DNA of 64,000 bases from Palsa-147 sp963771905 (GTDB lineage: Bacteria > Acidobacteriota > Terriglobia > Acidiferrales > UBA7541), in the NCBI GenBank assembly GCA_963771905.1, contig CAVYVI010000006.1:310001-374000 (forward strand), written 5' to 3'. The notes beneath the pieces were generated by a model that saw only the letters and a list, made by a program, of their open reading frames with translations, ran no database searches and had not been told where the DNA came from. A program made the translations under genes and the position numbers. Of the stretch, positions 17,146 to 26,294 are shown one piece after another. Positions within the stretch are counted from its first letter, which is position 1, and each line of letters begins with the position of its first letter.

Positions 17146-18585
17146 ATGAGCGAAATTTTACTTTACAACACGATGACAAACGGCAAGGAACCGCTCGAGC
17201 CGCTCCGCGCGGGCGAAGTGCGGATTTATTCGTGCGGGCCGACGGTCTACGACTACGCGCACATCGGAAATTTCCGGACATTTGTTTTTCAAGATGTGCT
17301 GCGAAGATTTCTCGGATCGCGCGGATACAAATTGAATCACGTAATGAATCTGACCGATGTCGACGACCGCATCATTCAAAACGCCGCGGCGGCCGGAATT
17401 GGAATTCGCGAGTACACCGAAAAATACGTGAAGGCGTTTCTCGAGGACATGAATGCGCTGAGCCTGGAAGTGCCGGAGAAGATCGTTCGCGCGACAGATC
17501 ACATCGACGACATGGTCGGATTGATCGAGCGGCTGCAGAAAAAAACGTACACGTACAACAGCGACGGATCGATTTATTATCGCATCTCGAAATTTCCTTC
17601 GTACGGAAAACTCTCACATATCGACATGACGGGAATTCAAGCAGGCGCGCGCGTGGACGTGGACCGCTACGAAAAAAATGATGCCCGCGATTTCGCGCTG
17701 TGGAAGGCGCCGAAGCCGGGTGAACATTTCTGGGAAACGCCGATCGGGCCCGGGCGTCCAGGCTGGCACATCGAATGCTCCGCGATGGCGATGAGATATC
17801 TGGGCGATACGCTGGACATTCATACCGGTGGAATCGATCTCGCGTTTCCGCATCACGAGAACGAAATCGCGCAGAGCGAAGCGGCGACGGGGAAAAAGTT
17901 CGTGCGGATCTGGCTGCACGCGGAACATTTGATCGTAGATGGCGAGAAGATGTCGAAGTCGCTCGGCAATTTTTATACGCTGCGCGATTTGCTGGCGAAG
18001 GGCCATCGTCCTTCGTCAATCCGGTTTTTGCTTTTGTCGGTGCCGTATCGACGGCAGCTGAATTTCACGATGGATGGATTGCAGCAGGCGGCGAGTTCGA
18101 TCGAGCGGCTGCGAAATTTCATCTCGCGGATCGAGACGGGTAAATTTCCGAGGGGAGGGACGAATGCGGTCGCCGAACGCGTGCTAGCGGCGGAAGCGGC
18201 ATTCGACGAGGGCCTCTCCGACGATTTAAATACGGCGCAGGCGCTCGCGGCGGTTTTCGATCTCGTGCGGGACGCGAACACGCTGATCGATCGCGGCGAA
18301 TTTCACGCCGCCGATGTGCCGCTGGTCACCGGCGCGCTGAAGAAATTCGATCGCGTTCTCGGCGTGCTGGACGATCGAGACGACGAAAAGCTCGAAGCGC
18401 TGGGCCTGGCGGTGAAATCAGTCGGAATCGTAGACGCCGAGATCGAAGCGCTGGTGAACGACCGGCAGGAAGCGCGGCGGCTGCGCAACTTCAAGCGCGC
18501 CGATGAGATCCGCCAGAAGCTTTCGGACAATGGTATAATCCTGGAGGATGCCAAAGACGGCGGCGTCCGCTGGAAACGCAAGTGA
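17146..18585 (+). CDS. cysS: Cysteinyl-tRNA synthetase
   Basis: A 479-residue class I aminoacyl-tRNA synthetase that charges tRNA-Cys. The HIGH-like motif is in YSCGPTVYDYAHIGNFRTF, whose Cys is the first zinc ligand; WHIECSAMAM and FPHHENEIAQSE supply the remaining zinc-site residues. KMSKS is in DGEKMSKSLGNFYTLRDL. The C-terminal helical domain ends RRLRNFKRADEIRQKLSDNGIILEDAKDGGVRWKRK, as in the family. The start at 17146 (MSEILLYNTMT) is chosen because the family begins there; the ORF opens at 17059 without homology. A GGAG lies only one base before this ATG, so initiation strength is uncertain. A tRNA-Cys gene lies at 30301. Confidence 0.95.
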   Translation: MSEILLYNTMTNGKEPLEPLRAGEVRIYSCGPTVYDYAHIGNFRTFVFQDVLRRFLGSRGYKLNHVMNLTDVDDRIIQNAAAAGIGIREYTEKYVKAFLEDMNALSLEVPEKIVRATDHIDDMVGLIERLQKKTYTYNSDGSIYYRISKFPSYGKLSHIDMTGIQAGARVDVDRYEKNDARDFALWKAPKPGEHFWETPIGPGRPGWHIECSAMAMRYLGDTLDIHTGGIDLAFPHHENEIAQSEAATGKKFVRIWLHAEHLIVDGEKMSKSLGNFYTLRDLLAKGHRPSSIRFLLLSVPYRRQLNFTMDGLQQAASSIERLRNFISRIETGKFPRGGTNAVAERVLAAEAAFDEGLSDDLNTAQALAAVFDLVRDANTLIDRGEFHAADVPLVTGALKKFDRVLGVLDDRDDEKLEALGLAVKSVGIVDAEIEALVNDRQEARRLRNFKRADEIRQKLSDNGIILEDAKDGGVRWKRK

Positions 18586-18745
18586 ATTCCCGCTACTTCA
18601 ATCCGTGCCCGCTGCACAGTTTGCCTTCGAGCGAACGCCCCAGCCTTTTCAGCGTCGATTAATTTCATTTCCTCCCCCAGCAATACCCGGAGCGCGCGCC
18701 ATGGACGGATTGCGCGAGCCGAAAATCCACTTTTGGGAGGAACCC

Positions 18746-20101
18746 ATGCCAGGATCACAAGTATTGGAAAAGAATTTGCCGCATCTGGTGACCGCGCTGC
18801 CTGGACCGAAGGCGAAGAAGATTGTTGAGCTGGACAGCCAGTACGTTTCGCCGTCGTACACGCGAGATTATCCGCTGGTGGCCAAGCGTGGGCGCGGCGC
18901 GTTAATCGAGGATGTGGACGGAAACACTTTTCTCGATTTTGCCGCGGGAATCGCGGTGGTTGCGACGGGGCACTGCCATCCGGAAGTTGTCGCCGCGATT
19001 CAAAAGCAGGCGGCGGAATTAATCCACATGTCAGGGACGGATTTTTATTATCCGAGCCTGGTGGAATTGGCGCAGAAGCTGGCGTCGATTGCGCCGGGGA
19101 AGAGCGCCAAGAAAGTGTACTTCGGCAACTCGGGAACGGAAGCCATCGAAGCAGCGCTGAAGCTCGCGCGATATCACACGCGCCGTGACAAGGTCATCGC
19201 ATTTTACGGCAGCTTTCACGGCCGGACGATGGGCGCACTCTCGCTGACGTCGAGCAAGGCGGTGCAGCGCAAGGGATTCGGCGCACTGCTGGCGGGCGTC
19301 ATCCACATGCCGTACCCGAACATCTATCGCGGCTCGCATGGAATTCATCTGGAAACGACGGTGGCGGACTGTCTGGGATATCTCGAGAATGAAATTTTCA
19401 AGCGGCTCGCAGACCCCGAGGAGGTTGCGGCGATTTTCGTCGAGCCGATTCAGGGGGAAGGCGGCTACAACCCGGCACCAGTGGAATTTTTGCGAGAGCT
19501 GCAAAGGATTTGCCGGAAGCACGGCATATTGCTGGTGTGCGACGAAGTGCAGTCGGGAATGGGACGCACGGGGAAGTGGTGGGCCGGGGACCATGCGGGC
19601 CTCGAGCCGGACATTATCTGCACGGCGAAGGGGATAGCTTCGGGCATGCCGCTGAGCGCGATGATCGCGCGCGCCGAAGTGATGAACTGGAAACCGGGCG
19701 CGCACGCGTCGACGTTTGGCGGGAATCCGGTGTGCATCGCGGCGTCGCTTGCGACGATCAATTTGCTCGAGCGGGAGTACATCGAAAATGCGCGGAAGAT
19801 GGGCGAATTCATCTTCGGGCAAATCGCAAACTGGCGGGAACGCCACAAGGCCGTCGGCGATATTCGCGGACGCGGACTGATGATCGGCATCGAGTTCGTC
19901 CGGAATCAGAAGACAAGAGAGAAGGCGCCGGAACTCCGGAATCGCGTCGTACAGCTGGCGTTCGAGAAAGGTTTGCTGATTCTCGGGGCAGGCGAGAATT
20001 CGATTCGGATTGCGCCGCCATTGATGATCGATGAAAGACAGGCGGCGTTCGCGATCGAAACGCTGGACGCGTGCATTTCGGAAGTCGAGCGGGCGCTGTA
20101 G
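18746..20101 (+). CDS. Class III aminotransferase (4-aminobutyrate/acetylornithine type)
   Basis: A 451-residue fold-type I PLP enzyme. Visible landmarks are DVDGNTFLDFAAGIAVVATGHCHPEV, the phosphate-contacting GNSGTEAIEAALKLAR, FYGSFHGRTMGALSLT, FVEPIQGEGGYNPAP, CDEVQSGMGRTGKWWA, and the Schiff-base lysine in ICTAKGIASGMPLSAM. The GSFHGRTMG form and length fit GABA, ornithine or 5-aminovalerate aminotransferases using 2-oxoglutarate. Exact substrate is unresolved. GGGAGG lies a few bases before the ATG at 18746. The gene starts 160 bases after cysS. A copy of its C-terminal coding segment recurs at 23724-23795. Confidence 0.88.
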   Translation: MPGSQVLEKNLPHLVTALPGPKAKKIVELDSQYVSPSYTRDYPLVAKRGRGALIEDVDGNTFLDFAAGIAVVATGHCHPEVVAAIQKQAAELIHMSGTDFYYPSLVELAQKLASIAPGKSAKKVYFGNSGTEAIEAALKLARYHTRRDKVIAFYGSFHGRTMGALSLTSSKAVQRKGFGALLAGVIHMPYPNIYRGSHGIHLETTVADCLGYLENEIFKRLADPEEVAAIFVEPIQGEGGYNPAPVEFLRELQRICRKHGILLVCDEVQSGMGRTGKWWAGDHAGLEPDIICTAKGIASGMPLSAMIARAEVMNWKPGAHASTFGGNPVCIAASLATINLLEREYIENARKMGEFIFGQIANWRERHKAVGDIRGRGLMIGIEFVRNQKTREKAPELRNRVVQLAFEKGLLILGAGENSIRIAPPLMIDERQAAFAIETLDACISEVERAL

Positions 20102-20118
20102 ATTTCCCGTCGAATTGC

Positions 20119-20142
20119 GGCCGGCGCGGAGGCGCGCCGGCC
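20119..20142 (+). terminator. Hairpin after the aminotransferase gene
   Basis: GGCCGGCGC (20119-20127) and GCGCCGGCC (20134-20142) form a perfect 9-bp GC-rich stem with a 6-base loop, 18 bases beyond the stop codon. The downstream TTCGTTGACTT is only weakly T-rich, so efficiency is uncertain. Confidence 0.5.
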
Positions 20143-20185
20143 TTCGTTGACTTGGCGTTCGAGAAAATCTTAAGATGAGCGCCGA

Positions 20186-22582
20186 ATGCCGGAACCCTCC
20201 TCTCTGATCGGTCAAACCATTTCGCATTACCGCGTCGTTGCGAAACTGGGCGGCGGGGGCATGGGCGTAGTGTATGAAGCCGAAGACACGACGCTTGGCC
20301 GGCGGGTAGCACTTAAGTTTCTACCATCCGAGGTTGCGAATGACGCGCAGGCGCTGGAAAGATTCCGGCGCGAAGCGCGAGCAGCCTCGGCACTCAACCA
20401 TCCGAACATCTGCACGATCTATGAAGTGGGCGAAGCTCACAGCCAACCATTCATCGCCATGGAATATCTTGATGGACAGACTCTCAAACATGCGATTCGA
20501 GGCCAGGCATTTGAACTTGATATGACGCTAACTTTGGCAACGGAAATTGCGGACGCGCTGGACGCCGCTCACGCGCAGGGGATCACGCATCGCGACATCA
20601 AGCCTGCCAATATTTTCGTGACGAAGCGCGGGCACGCCAAGATTTTGGATTTCGGCCTGGCCAAGCTGGAGAGGCCAGGTGGCGGCTTTGGCACGCATGA
20701 TTCCGGCGCAACAGCGGGACTGGACGCAGACCATTTGACCAGTCCGGGAACGGCGCTGGGCACGGTCGCGTACATGTCCCCCGAACAGGCGCGAGGAAAA
20801 GAACTGGATGGACGAAGCGATCTCTTCAGTTTTGGAGTCGTGCTCTATGAAATGAGCACGGGGACGCAGCCGTTCCGCGGAGAGACGACCGCGGTCATTT
20901 TCGAAGGGCTCTTGAATCGCGTGCCAGTGCAGGCGCTGCGTTTGAATCCCGAAATGCCTGCGGAATTGGATCGCATCATCACGAAAGCACTCGAGAAAGA
21001 CCGCGATCTGCGGTACCAGACGGCGGCGGAGATGCGCAGTGATTTGAAGCGGTTGCAACGGGACAGCGCGTCGGGGCACACGGCGGCGGTAAGCGCGACG
21101 GATTATCCGGCGGCCACGCAATTCGCGAAGAAGAAATGGGCCGTGGTAGCGATTGCGGGGCTGGCGGTAATGCTGCTTGCGGCGGCCGGATGGTGGTGGT
21201 TTCGCGGGCGCGCGAGCGCATCCGTGCAATCAATCGCGGTTCTACCGTTTGTAAACGCTACAGGAAATCCCGAGGGCGAATTCTTGAGCGATGGATTGAC
21301 CGAGGACATCATCAATCGATTGGCCCAATTGCCGGAATTGCGGGTGCTCGCACGCAGCACAGTGTTTCGTTACAAGAACAAGGAAGACGACCCACAGCAG
21401 ATTGGAAAGGAGCTGCAAGTTCAGGGGGTGCTGACGGGCCGCATTACTCGCCGCGGCGATGAGATTGCGGTGCAGACAGATCTTATGAATGTGTCGGACG
21501 GGTCGCAGATCTGGGGAGAGCGCTATACGCGCAATTCATCGGATGTCGCGGCGCTGCAGAACGAAATTGTCAGCGACATGATGGGCAAATTACAAACGCA
21601 AGTCACGCACCAGGAAAAAGAGCTGATGAGCCTGGGCACGACGACAAATTCGGAAGCCTACGAGTTGTACCTGAAGGGACGCTTCTACTGGAACCAGCGG
21701 ACGAGAGAAAATGTGCGGCGCAGCATCGATTGTTTCCAGCAGGCCATTGCCATCGATCCGAACTACGCGCTGGCGTACGTGGGTTTGTCGGACGCGTACA
21801 CGGTTGCGAGTGGTTATGGGACGCTGCAAGCGAAAGAAGCGGTGCCTCTCGCGGAAACGGCGGCGAAGCGGGCGCTGGAACTAGCGCCGAATCTGGGCGT
21901 CGCGCACGGGGCGATGGGCTCCGTATACGCGGCACATTATGATTGGGATGGGGCCGAGAGGGAATTCAAACAGGCGATGAGCCTGGACCCCAAGGACGCG
22001 TCGAGCCACTATTTCTACAGCTATTCGGTTCTGGTGCCCCAAAAGCGATCCGACGAGGCCGTTCGGGAAATGCAACGAGCGCTCGAATTAGAGCCCGGGT
22101 CACTTGCCATCGCCGCGAATTATGGAGGAGCCCTGACGATGGCAAGACGATATCCGGAGGCGAAGGTGCAACTGGATCAGACGTTGGCCCTGGACCCAAA
22201 ATTTACGATCACACGCGCGCGACTGCAAGATTGGTACGAAATTCAAGGACAATTCGAAGACGCACGTCAGATATCGCTACTCAATCCATCGGAATTCAAC
22301 ACGATTAAATTCCAGCCAGGAAAAGATGGATATTGGCGCGGCGTTCTGGAGGTTGCCCGGCAGAGATCAGAAACTTTGGGAGAAGGGGTTAATGAGAGGA
22401 TCTTTCAAGTGATTGCGTGGACGCAACTGGGCGACCATGATAAGGCGATCGAGTGGCTGGAAAAATGCGCCGCGAACGACGATGACTTGCTTCCGAATTA
22501 TATACGCCCCCCAATTTTAGACCCCCTGCACGGCGATCCGCGGTATGTAACGGTGCTGCACAAGCTCAACCTTGCTCCTTGA
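20186..22582 (+). CDS. Membrane Ser/Thr protein kinase with C-terminal TolB-N-like and TPR domains
   Basis: A 798-residue PknB-type receptor-like kinase. The cytoplasmic kinase domain has the glycine loop LGGGGMGVVYEA (22-27), ATP lysine Lys44, catalytic HRDIKPAN (135-142), DFGLAK (155-160) and the APE-equivalent YMSPEQARGKE. One membrane helix follows (about 317-339, KKWAVVAIAGLAVMLLAAAGWWWF). The extracytoplasmic part begins with a TolB-N/CadC-like domain (SIAVLPFVNATG, FLSDGLTEDIINRLAQLPELRVLAR, SDGSQIWGERYTR) and ends in TPRs (ALAYVGLSDAYTVASGYG, AHGAMGSVYAAHYDWDGAEREFKQAMSLDP). This architecture is abundant in Acidobacteriota. The adjacent VWA gene may be in the same unit. Ligand and phosphorylation targets are unknown. 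Confidence 0.93.
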   Translation: MPEPSSLIGQTISHYRVVAKLGGGGMGVVYEAEDTTLGRRVALKFLPSEVANDAQALERFRREARAASALNHPNICTIYEVGEAHSQPFIAMEYLDGQTLKHAIRGQAFELDMTLTLATEIADALDAAHAQGITHRDIKPANIFVTKRGHAKILDFGLAKLERPGGGFGTHDSGATAGLDADHLTSPGTALGTVAYMSPEQARGKELDGRSDLFSFGVVLYEMSTGTQPFRGETTAVIFEGLLNRVPVQALRLNPEMPAELDRIITKALEKDRDLRYQTAAEMRSDLKRLQRDSASGHTAAVSATDYPAATQFAKKKWAVVAIAGLAVMLLAAAGWWWFRGRASASVQSIAVLPFVNATGNPEGEFLSDGLTEDIINRLAQLPELRVLARSTVFRYKNKEDDPQQIGKELQVQGVLTGRITRRGDEIAVQTDLMNVSDGSQIWGERYTRNSSDVAALQNEIVSDMMGKLQTQVTHQEKELMSLGTTTNSEAYELYLKGRFYWNQRTRENVRRSIDCFQQAIAIDPNYALAYVGLSDAYTVASGYGTLQAKEAVPLAETAAKRALELAPNLGVAHGAMGSVYAAHYDWDGAEREFKQAMSLDPKDASSHYFYSYSVLVPQKRSDEAVREMQRALELEPGSLAIAANYGGALTMARRYPEAKVQLDQTLALDPKFTITRARLQDWYEIQGQFEDARQISLLNPSEFNTIKFQPGKDGYWRGVLEVARQRSETLGEGVNERIFQVIAWTQLGDHDKAIEWLEKCAANDDDLLPNYIRPPILDPLHGDPRYVTVLHKLNLAP

Positions 22583-22636
22583 TGCGGATGGGGTTTCGAG
22601 AGAAAGGCCGGGCGATTGCGCAAAGGAGCGGCGGTC

Positions 22637-23692
22637 ATGTACAACAACGCACGTGTCGGCTGTTTATTGCTGGCGGCAGCCTTGTGCGCCGGAGCAGCTT
22701 CCTCGCAACAGAGTAGTCCACCGGCTGAAGCTGGGAACACTACGATTCACCTTGACGTCGTGGTCACGCCGAAGTCCGGGCTGCCAGTTCCCGATCTTCA
22801 GCAACAGGATTTCACACTACTCGATGACAAAGCGCCGCAGGCGATAACGTCATTCAAGGCTGTGTCCGGGCGCGAGGCTCGGCTTGAGGTGATCATCGTG
22901 ATCGACGCGATCAACACGAATTTCGATCACGTCGCCTTCGAACGGACAGAGATCGATAAATTTCTTCGTGAAGAAGGAGGCCGCCTCGCTTATCCAATCG
23001 CCGTGACCGCATTCACGGGAAAAGGTATGGAGATTCTGGCGAACTTCTCGAGAGACGGCAACGTGCTGAGTGCGTCGCTGGATCGGGCCGATGTGGGCCT
23101 CCGCGCGATCGGCAACTCCGCCGGCTACTATGGCGAGGCCGAGCGATTGCAGCTTTCCCTCCAGACGCTGCGTCAGCTGATTTCGAGCGAGACTCCGCGC
23201 CCCGGTCGCAAGCTCATGCTGTGGGTTTCGCCCGGCTGGCCTCTCATGTCCGGGCCGGACACCGAAATGGGCTCGAAACAGCAAGAGCAGGTCTTCGAGA
23301 ATATTGTCAGTTTCTCGACGCAGCTCCGGCAGTCGCGGGTCACTCTCTATAGCGTAGATCCTCTCGGCGCCGTCGAGTCTGTCAACCGCAGCTCGTATTA
23401 CGAGGAGTTCATCAAGGGCGTTAGCAAAGCCAGCCAGGTCTATATGGGGGATATGGGGCTCCAGGTGCTTGCAATTCAAAGCGGCGGTCTCGCTCTCAAT
23501 CGCACTAACGATATTGCCGAACTCCTGCAACAATGCCTTGCCGATGCCGCACCGTACTACGAGATCACGTTTGATCCGCCTGCGGCCAAGAAGCAGGACG
23601 AATACCACCGCCTGGAAATCAAGCTCGCCAAGCCCGGGCTAACCGCGCGGACCCGCCAGGGCTATTACGCACAGCCTTTAAGCCACGACTGA
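22637..23692 (+). CDS. Secreted VWA-domain protein (VWFA-related acidobacterial family)
   Basis: A 351-residue exported protein with a signal peptide (about residues 1-24, VGCLLLAAALCAGAASS). The family N-terminus follows (IHLDVVVTPKSGLPVPDLQQQDFTLLDD), then a von Willebrand A domain starting VIIVIDAINTNFDHV; the usual DxSxS metal site is altered to DAINT. The C-terminus (YYEITFDPP...YHRLEIKLAKPGL.ARTRQGYY) is characteristic of the family expanded in Acidobacteriota. Function is unknown; protein-protein interaction at the cell surface is likely. The ATG at 22637 has AAGGAG 8 bases upstream; the TTG at 22616 does not. It follows the Ser/Thr kinase gene by 54 bases. Confidence 0.88.
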   Translation: MYNNARVGCLLLAAALCAGAASSQQSSPPAEAGNTTIHLDVVVTPKSGLPVPDLQQQDFTLLDDKAPQAITSFKAVSGREARLEVIIVIDAINTNFDHVAFERTEIDKFLREEGGRLAYPIAVTAFTGKGMEILANFSRDGNVLSASLDRADVGLRAIGNSAGYYGEAERLQLSLQTLRQLISSETPRPGRKLMLWVSPGWPLMSGPDTEMGSKQQEQVFENIVSFSTQLRQSRVTLYSVDPLGAVESVNRSSYYEEFIKGVSKASQVYMGDMGLQVLAIQSGGLALNRTNDIAELLQQCLADAAPYYEITFDPPAAKKQDEYHRLEIKLAKPGLTARTRQGYYAQPLSHD

Positions 23693-23723
23693 CGCCCCAT
23701 CGATTGACGCGCGCCAAATTTGA

Positions 23724-23795
23724 AGGATTATCGAAGATGGGCAAGCGCAGTTCGCGATCCGGACGCTCGACGCGTGCATTTGTGAAGTTGAGTGG
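23724..23795 (+). pseudogene. Remnant of a class III aminotransferase C-terminus
   Basis: Twenty-four codons read RIIEDGQAQFAIRTLDAC followed by ICEVEW. This aligns with the last residues of the aminotransferase at 18746-20101 (MIDERQAAFAIETLDAC, ISEVE), and much of the DNA also matches. An in-frame TGA precedes it at 23721 and no upstream aminotransferase sequence is present. It is a stranded 3' fragment of a second copy, about 3.6 kb from the intact gene. Confidence 0.65.
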
Positions 23796-23930
23796 ACGCA
23801 GCAGGTTTCGCCTATTGCCCGGGCTATTAGACTTTGGCCGGCTACGCTGCCCAGACCAGCCACGACTTCGCCTACTTCGCCTGTTAGAATGGGCGCGCGA
23901 TTCGGCATTCCACTGCTTGCGGAGGAAAGT

Positions 23931-24467
23931 TTGCCGCGCATTCTCGACGTTGGCTGCGGGCCGTCAAAATATCCAGGCGCAATTGGCGTGGATATGAATC
24001 CGGAAACCGCGGCCGATGTGTTGTGCCATCTGGATCGGGGCCGGCTGCCGTTTCGCGACAACTCGTTTGATGAAGTGCGCGCGATTCACGTCATCGAGCA
24101 CGTGGAAGATGCGATCGCGACGATGGAGGAAATGCATCGCGTGACGCGCGCGGGCGGAACGATTTTCGTGGTCACGCCGCATTACACGGATGTTTCTTCG
24201 TATACGGACCCGACGCACCGCCGGCATCTGAGCAGCGATTCTTTCCATTACTTTTATGCGGATGGATTGCACGGGAGCGAGATGTGGTACACACGCGCGC
24301 GGCTGCGCGAGCGGCGGCTCGACCTGAAACTGCTGCGGGTGTGGCGGATGGTGGGGCTGGAGTTGCTTGTGAATCACGCGCGATGGTTCCGGCGATTCTG
24401 GGAGGCGTATTTGAGCTATGTGATTCGCGGCAAGGTGATGCAATTTACGTTCGAGGTTGTGAAGTAG
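23931..24467 (+). CDS. SAM-dependent methyltransferase
   Basis: A 178-residue class I methyltransferase. Motif I is RILDVGCGPSKYPGAIGVDMNP and motif II/III is RLPFRDNSFDEVRAIHVIEHVED. MEEMHRVTRAGGTIFVVTPHYTDVSSYTDPTHRRHLSSDSFHYF resembles the C-terminus of methyltransferases in polysaccharide or lipid clusters. The annotated-style ATG at 23889 has no ribosome site and its extra residues overlap remnant DNA. The TTG at 23931 has GGAGG 5 bases upstream and begins exactly at LPRILDVGCG, so I prefer it. Substrate unknown. The stop is 2 bases before the start of the next gene. Confidence 0.85.
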   Translation: MPRILDVGCGPSKYPGAIGVDMNPETAADVLCHLDRGRLPFRDNSFDEVRAIHVIEHVEDAIATMEEMHRVTRAGGTIFVVTPHYTDVSSYTDPTHRRHLSSDSFHYFYADGLHGSEMWYTRARLRERRLDLKLLRVWRMVGLELLVNHARWFRRFWEAYLSYVIRGKVMQFTFEVVK

Positions 24468-24469
24468 CC

Positions 24470-24949
24470 ATGCCGATCTTCGCCCGCATGATCTATGGAT
24501 TGGTGAGCCTGGCATCGCGGAAGGGGCTAAGCGATGAGGCGTCCGATGGACGCGAAGCAGCCGGGCGAAAGGGCCGGGCGCGTGGGACGGGAATTCGCGG
24601 CGAGACATTTGCGTATTGGTATTTGCGACGGCACGGCTACGTGATGATCGCGCGAAATTTCACCGCGCCCGGAATGAAGGGCGAGGTCGACCTGGTCGGA
24701 TACGACGGAGCGGTGCTGGCGTTCATCGAAGTGAAGACGCGGACGGCGGCCGACAAAGAAATAGGTTTGCCCGAGGATGCCGTCAACCTGGCGAAGCGGC
24801 GCAACTTGACGCGGATGGCGCGGCGATTTCTCGCGGACTCGCGTGTTCCGGAAGCGAAGTGCCGATTTGACGTGCTGGCCATCGAATCGCGGCGCGGACA
24901 GAAGCCGGTGGTGCGATTGCATAAGGATGCGTTCACGCCGCGGTCGTAG
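24470..24949 (+). CDS. YraN/UPF0102-family endonuclease-like protein
   Basis: A 159-residue protein. The core RGETFAYWYLRRHGYVMIARNF..GMKGEVDLVGYDGAVLAFIEVKTRT is the PD-(D/E)xK nuclease-like fold of the YraN family (Glu, Asp and the EVK lysine form the putative active site). The C-terminus CRFDVLAIE also fits. Many genomes encode it near rnhB or DNA-uptake genes, but its function is not established. The ATG at 24470 lies 2 bases beyond the methyltransferase stop, so the two are probably cotranscribed. The N-terminal 45 residues are a variable basic extension. Confidence 0.88.
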   Translation: MPIFARMIYGLVSLASRKGLSDEASDGREAAGRKGRARGTGIRGETFAYWYLRRHGYVMIARNFTAPGMKGEVDLVGYDGAVLAFIEVKTRTAADKEIGLPEDAVNLAKRRNLTRMARRFLADSRVPEAKCRFDVLAIESRRGQKPVVRLHKDAFTPRS

Positions 24950-25160
24950 CGGCGGTCGGCGGATTATCGCAGAGCTTCGCGTGAGATCGCAGCGCCGGGA
25001 TCGCATGCGGCGTGGCGGGCGCCACAATCATCGAGCAATCTTCTGATTTCGCGGCTGCGCGTAGTAGAATCATCTTCTGTCCAGCCTGTTCCGTAATAAT
25101 GTTGGCCGTCCCGCATGGCGGGACGCGGAATGATTTTGTTCGGACCACGGGGAGGGCGTT

Positions 25161-26174
25161 TTGCCTGAGCTGCGCAAGGACCCGATCACGGGCCGATGGG
25201 TAATTATTTCGACGGAACGCGGAAAGCGTCCGAGCGATTTTGTTCGCGAGAGCGTGGAAATCAAGGGGAAGGGCTTTTGTCCATTCTGTCCCGGGAATGA
25301 GGGAAAGACGCCTCCGGAAATTCTGGCGTACGGGAGGAACGGCAGCGGCCGCGACACGCCGGGTTGGACGGTGCGCGTGGTGCCGAATAAATTTCCGGCG
25401 CTGGGAATCGAAGGCGGACTCGACCGCGAAGGCGAAGGGTTGTTTGACCGCATGAACGGAATCGGCGCGCATGAGGTGATCATCGAGACGCCCGATCACA
25501 ACAGCACCATGGCGATGCTTCCCGATCGATCGGTGGAAGAGGTTCTGTGGGCGTATCGCGATCGCGTCGTCGATCTAAAGAACGACAAGCGGTTTCGCTA
25601 CATTCTGCTGTTCAAGAATCATGGAGAGCCGGCCGGCGCGTCGCTCGAGCACACGCATTCGCAGCTCATCGCGCTGCCGATTGTGCCGAAACGCGTGCGC
25701 GAGGAAGTGGACAACTCGAAGCGTTACTACGACGAAAAAGAACGCTGCATTTTCTGCGACATGATCCGCCAGGAAGTCGAGACGGGAACGCGAGTCATTC
25801 AAGAGAACGATCACTTTATCGCGCTCGCGCCCTATGCGCCGCGGTTTCCGTTCGAGACGTGGATTCTGCCGCGGCAACACAGCTCGGCGTTCGAAAACAT
25901 GCCCAGCCCGATGTACGGAAGCCTCGCTCGGCTGCTCCGCGAGTTTCTCGCGCGGCTCGATTCCGTGCTGTCGAAGCCCTCGTACAATTATGTGGTACAC
26001 ACATCGCCGATCGGCGAGGAAACCAACGACCACTATCATTGGCACATCGAGATGATGCCGAAGTTGACGAAGGTGGCGGGATTCGAGTGGGGCACGGGTT
26101 TCTACATCAATCCGACGCCGCCGGAGGAAGCGGCGCGGTTCTTGCGGGAGGCTCAGGTCGAGACTCGCGCGTAA
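25161..26174 (+). CDS. galT: Galactose-1-phosphate uridylyltransferase (first paralogue)
   Basis: A 337-residue GalT of the HIT superfamily. It transfers UMP between UDP-glucose and galactose-1-phosphate. MPELRKDPITGRWVIIST starts the family; CPFC (Cys40, Cys43) gives zinc ligands; the nucleophile motif is EHTHSQL (His164, His166, Gln168). ETNDHYHWHIEMMPKLTKVAGFEWGTGFYINPTPPE matches the C-terminal half. The start is TTG at 25161, with GGGAGGG just upstream. This paralogue is closer in style to stand-alone GalT of thermophiles and Acidobacteriota than the second copy beside galK at 31872, and could act on another sugar-1-phosphate. Confidence 0.88.
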   Translation: MPELRKDPITGRWVIISTERGKRPSDFVRESVEIKGKGFCPFCPGNEGKTPPEILAYGRNGSGRDTPGWTVRVVPNKFPALGIEGGLDREGEGLFDRMNGIGAHEVIIETPDHNSTMAMLPDRSVEEVLWAYRDRVVDLKNDKRFRYILLFKNHGEPAGASLEHTHSQLIALPIVPKRVREEVDNSKRYYDEKERCIFCDMIRQEVETGTRVIQENDHFIALAPYAPRFPFETWILPRQHSSAFENMPSPMYGSLARLLREFLARLDSVLSKPSYNYVVHTSPIGEETNDHYHWHIEMMPKLTKVAGFEWGTGFYINPTPPEEAARFLREAQVETRA

Positions 26175-26294
26175 AATCGTGGGCGCTGAGGCGCGGAGTT
26201 TCGGCCGCGACAGCTTCGGCTCTTCGCACGCAGTGTAGAGATAGCCGCTTTTTCTCCTCTTACCATTCCATCATTCCTCTCTGCATATTATTTA

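Noticed and set aside
25108..25124. GTCCCGC/GCGGGAC hairpin with a 3-base loop before the first galT
   Set aside because: No T run follows and no leader ORF or known riboswitch pattern is evident. It may be chance in GC-rich DNA.
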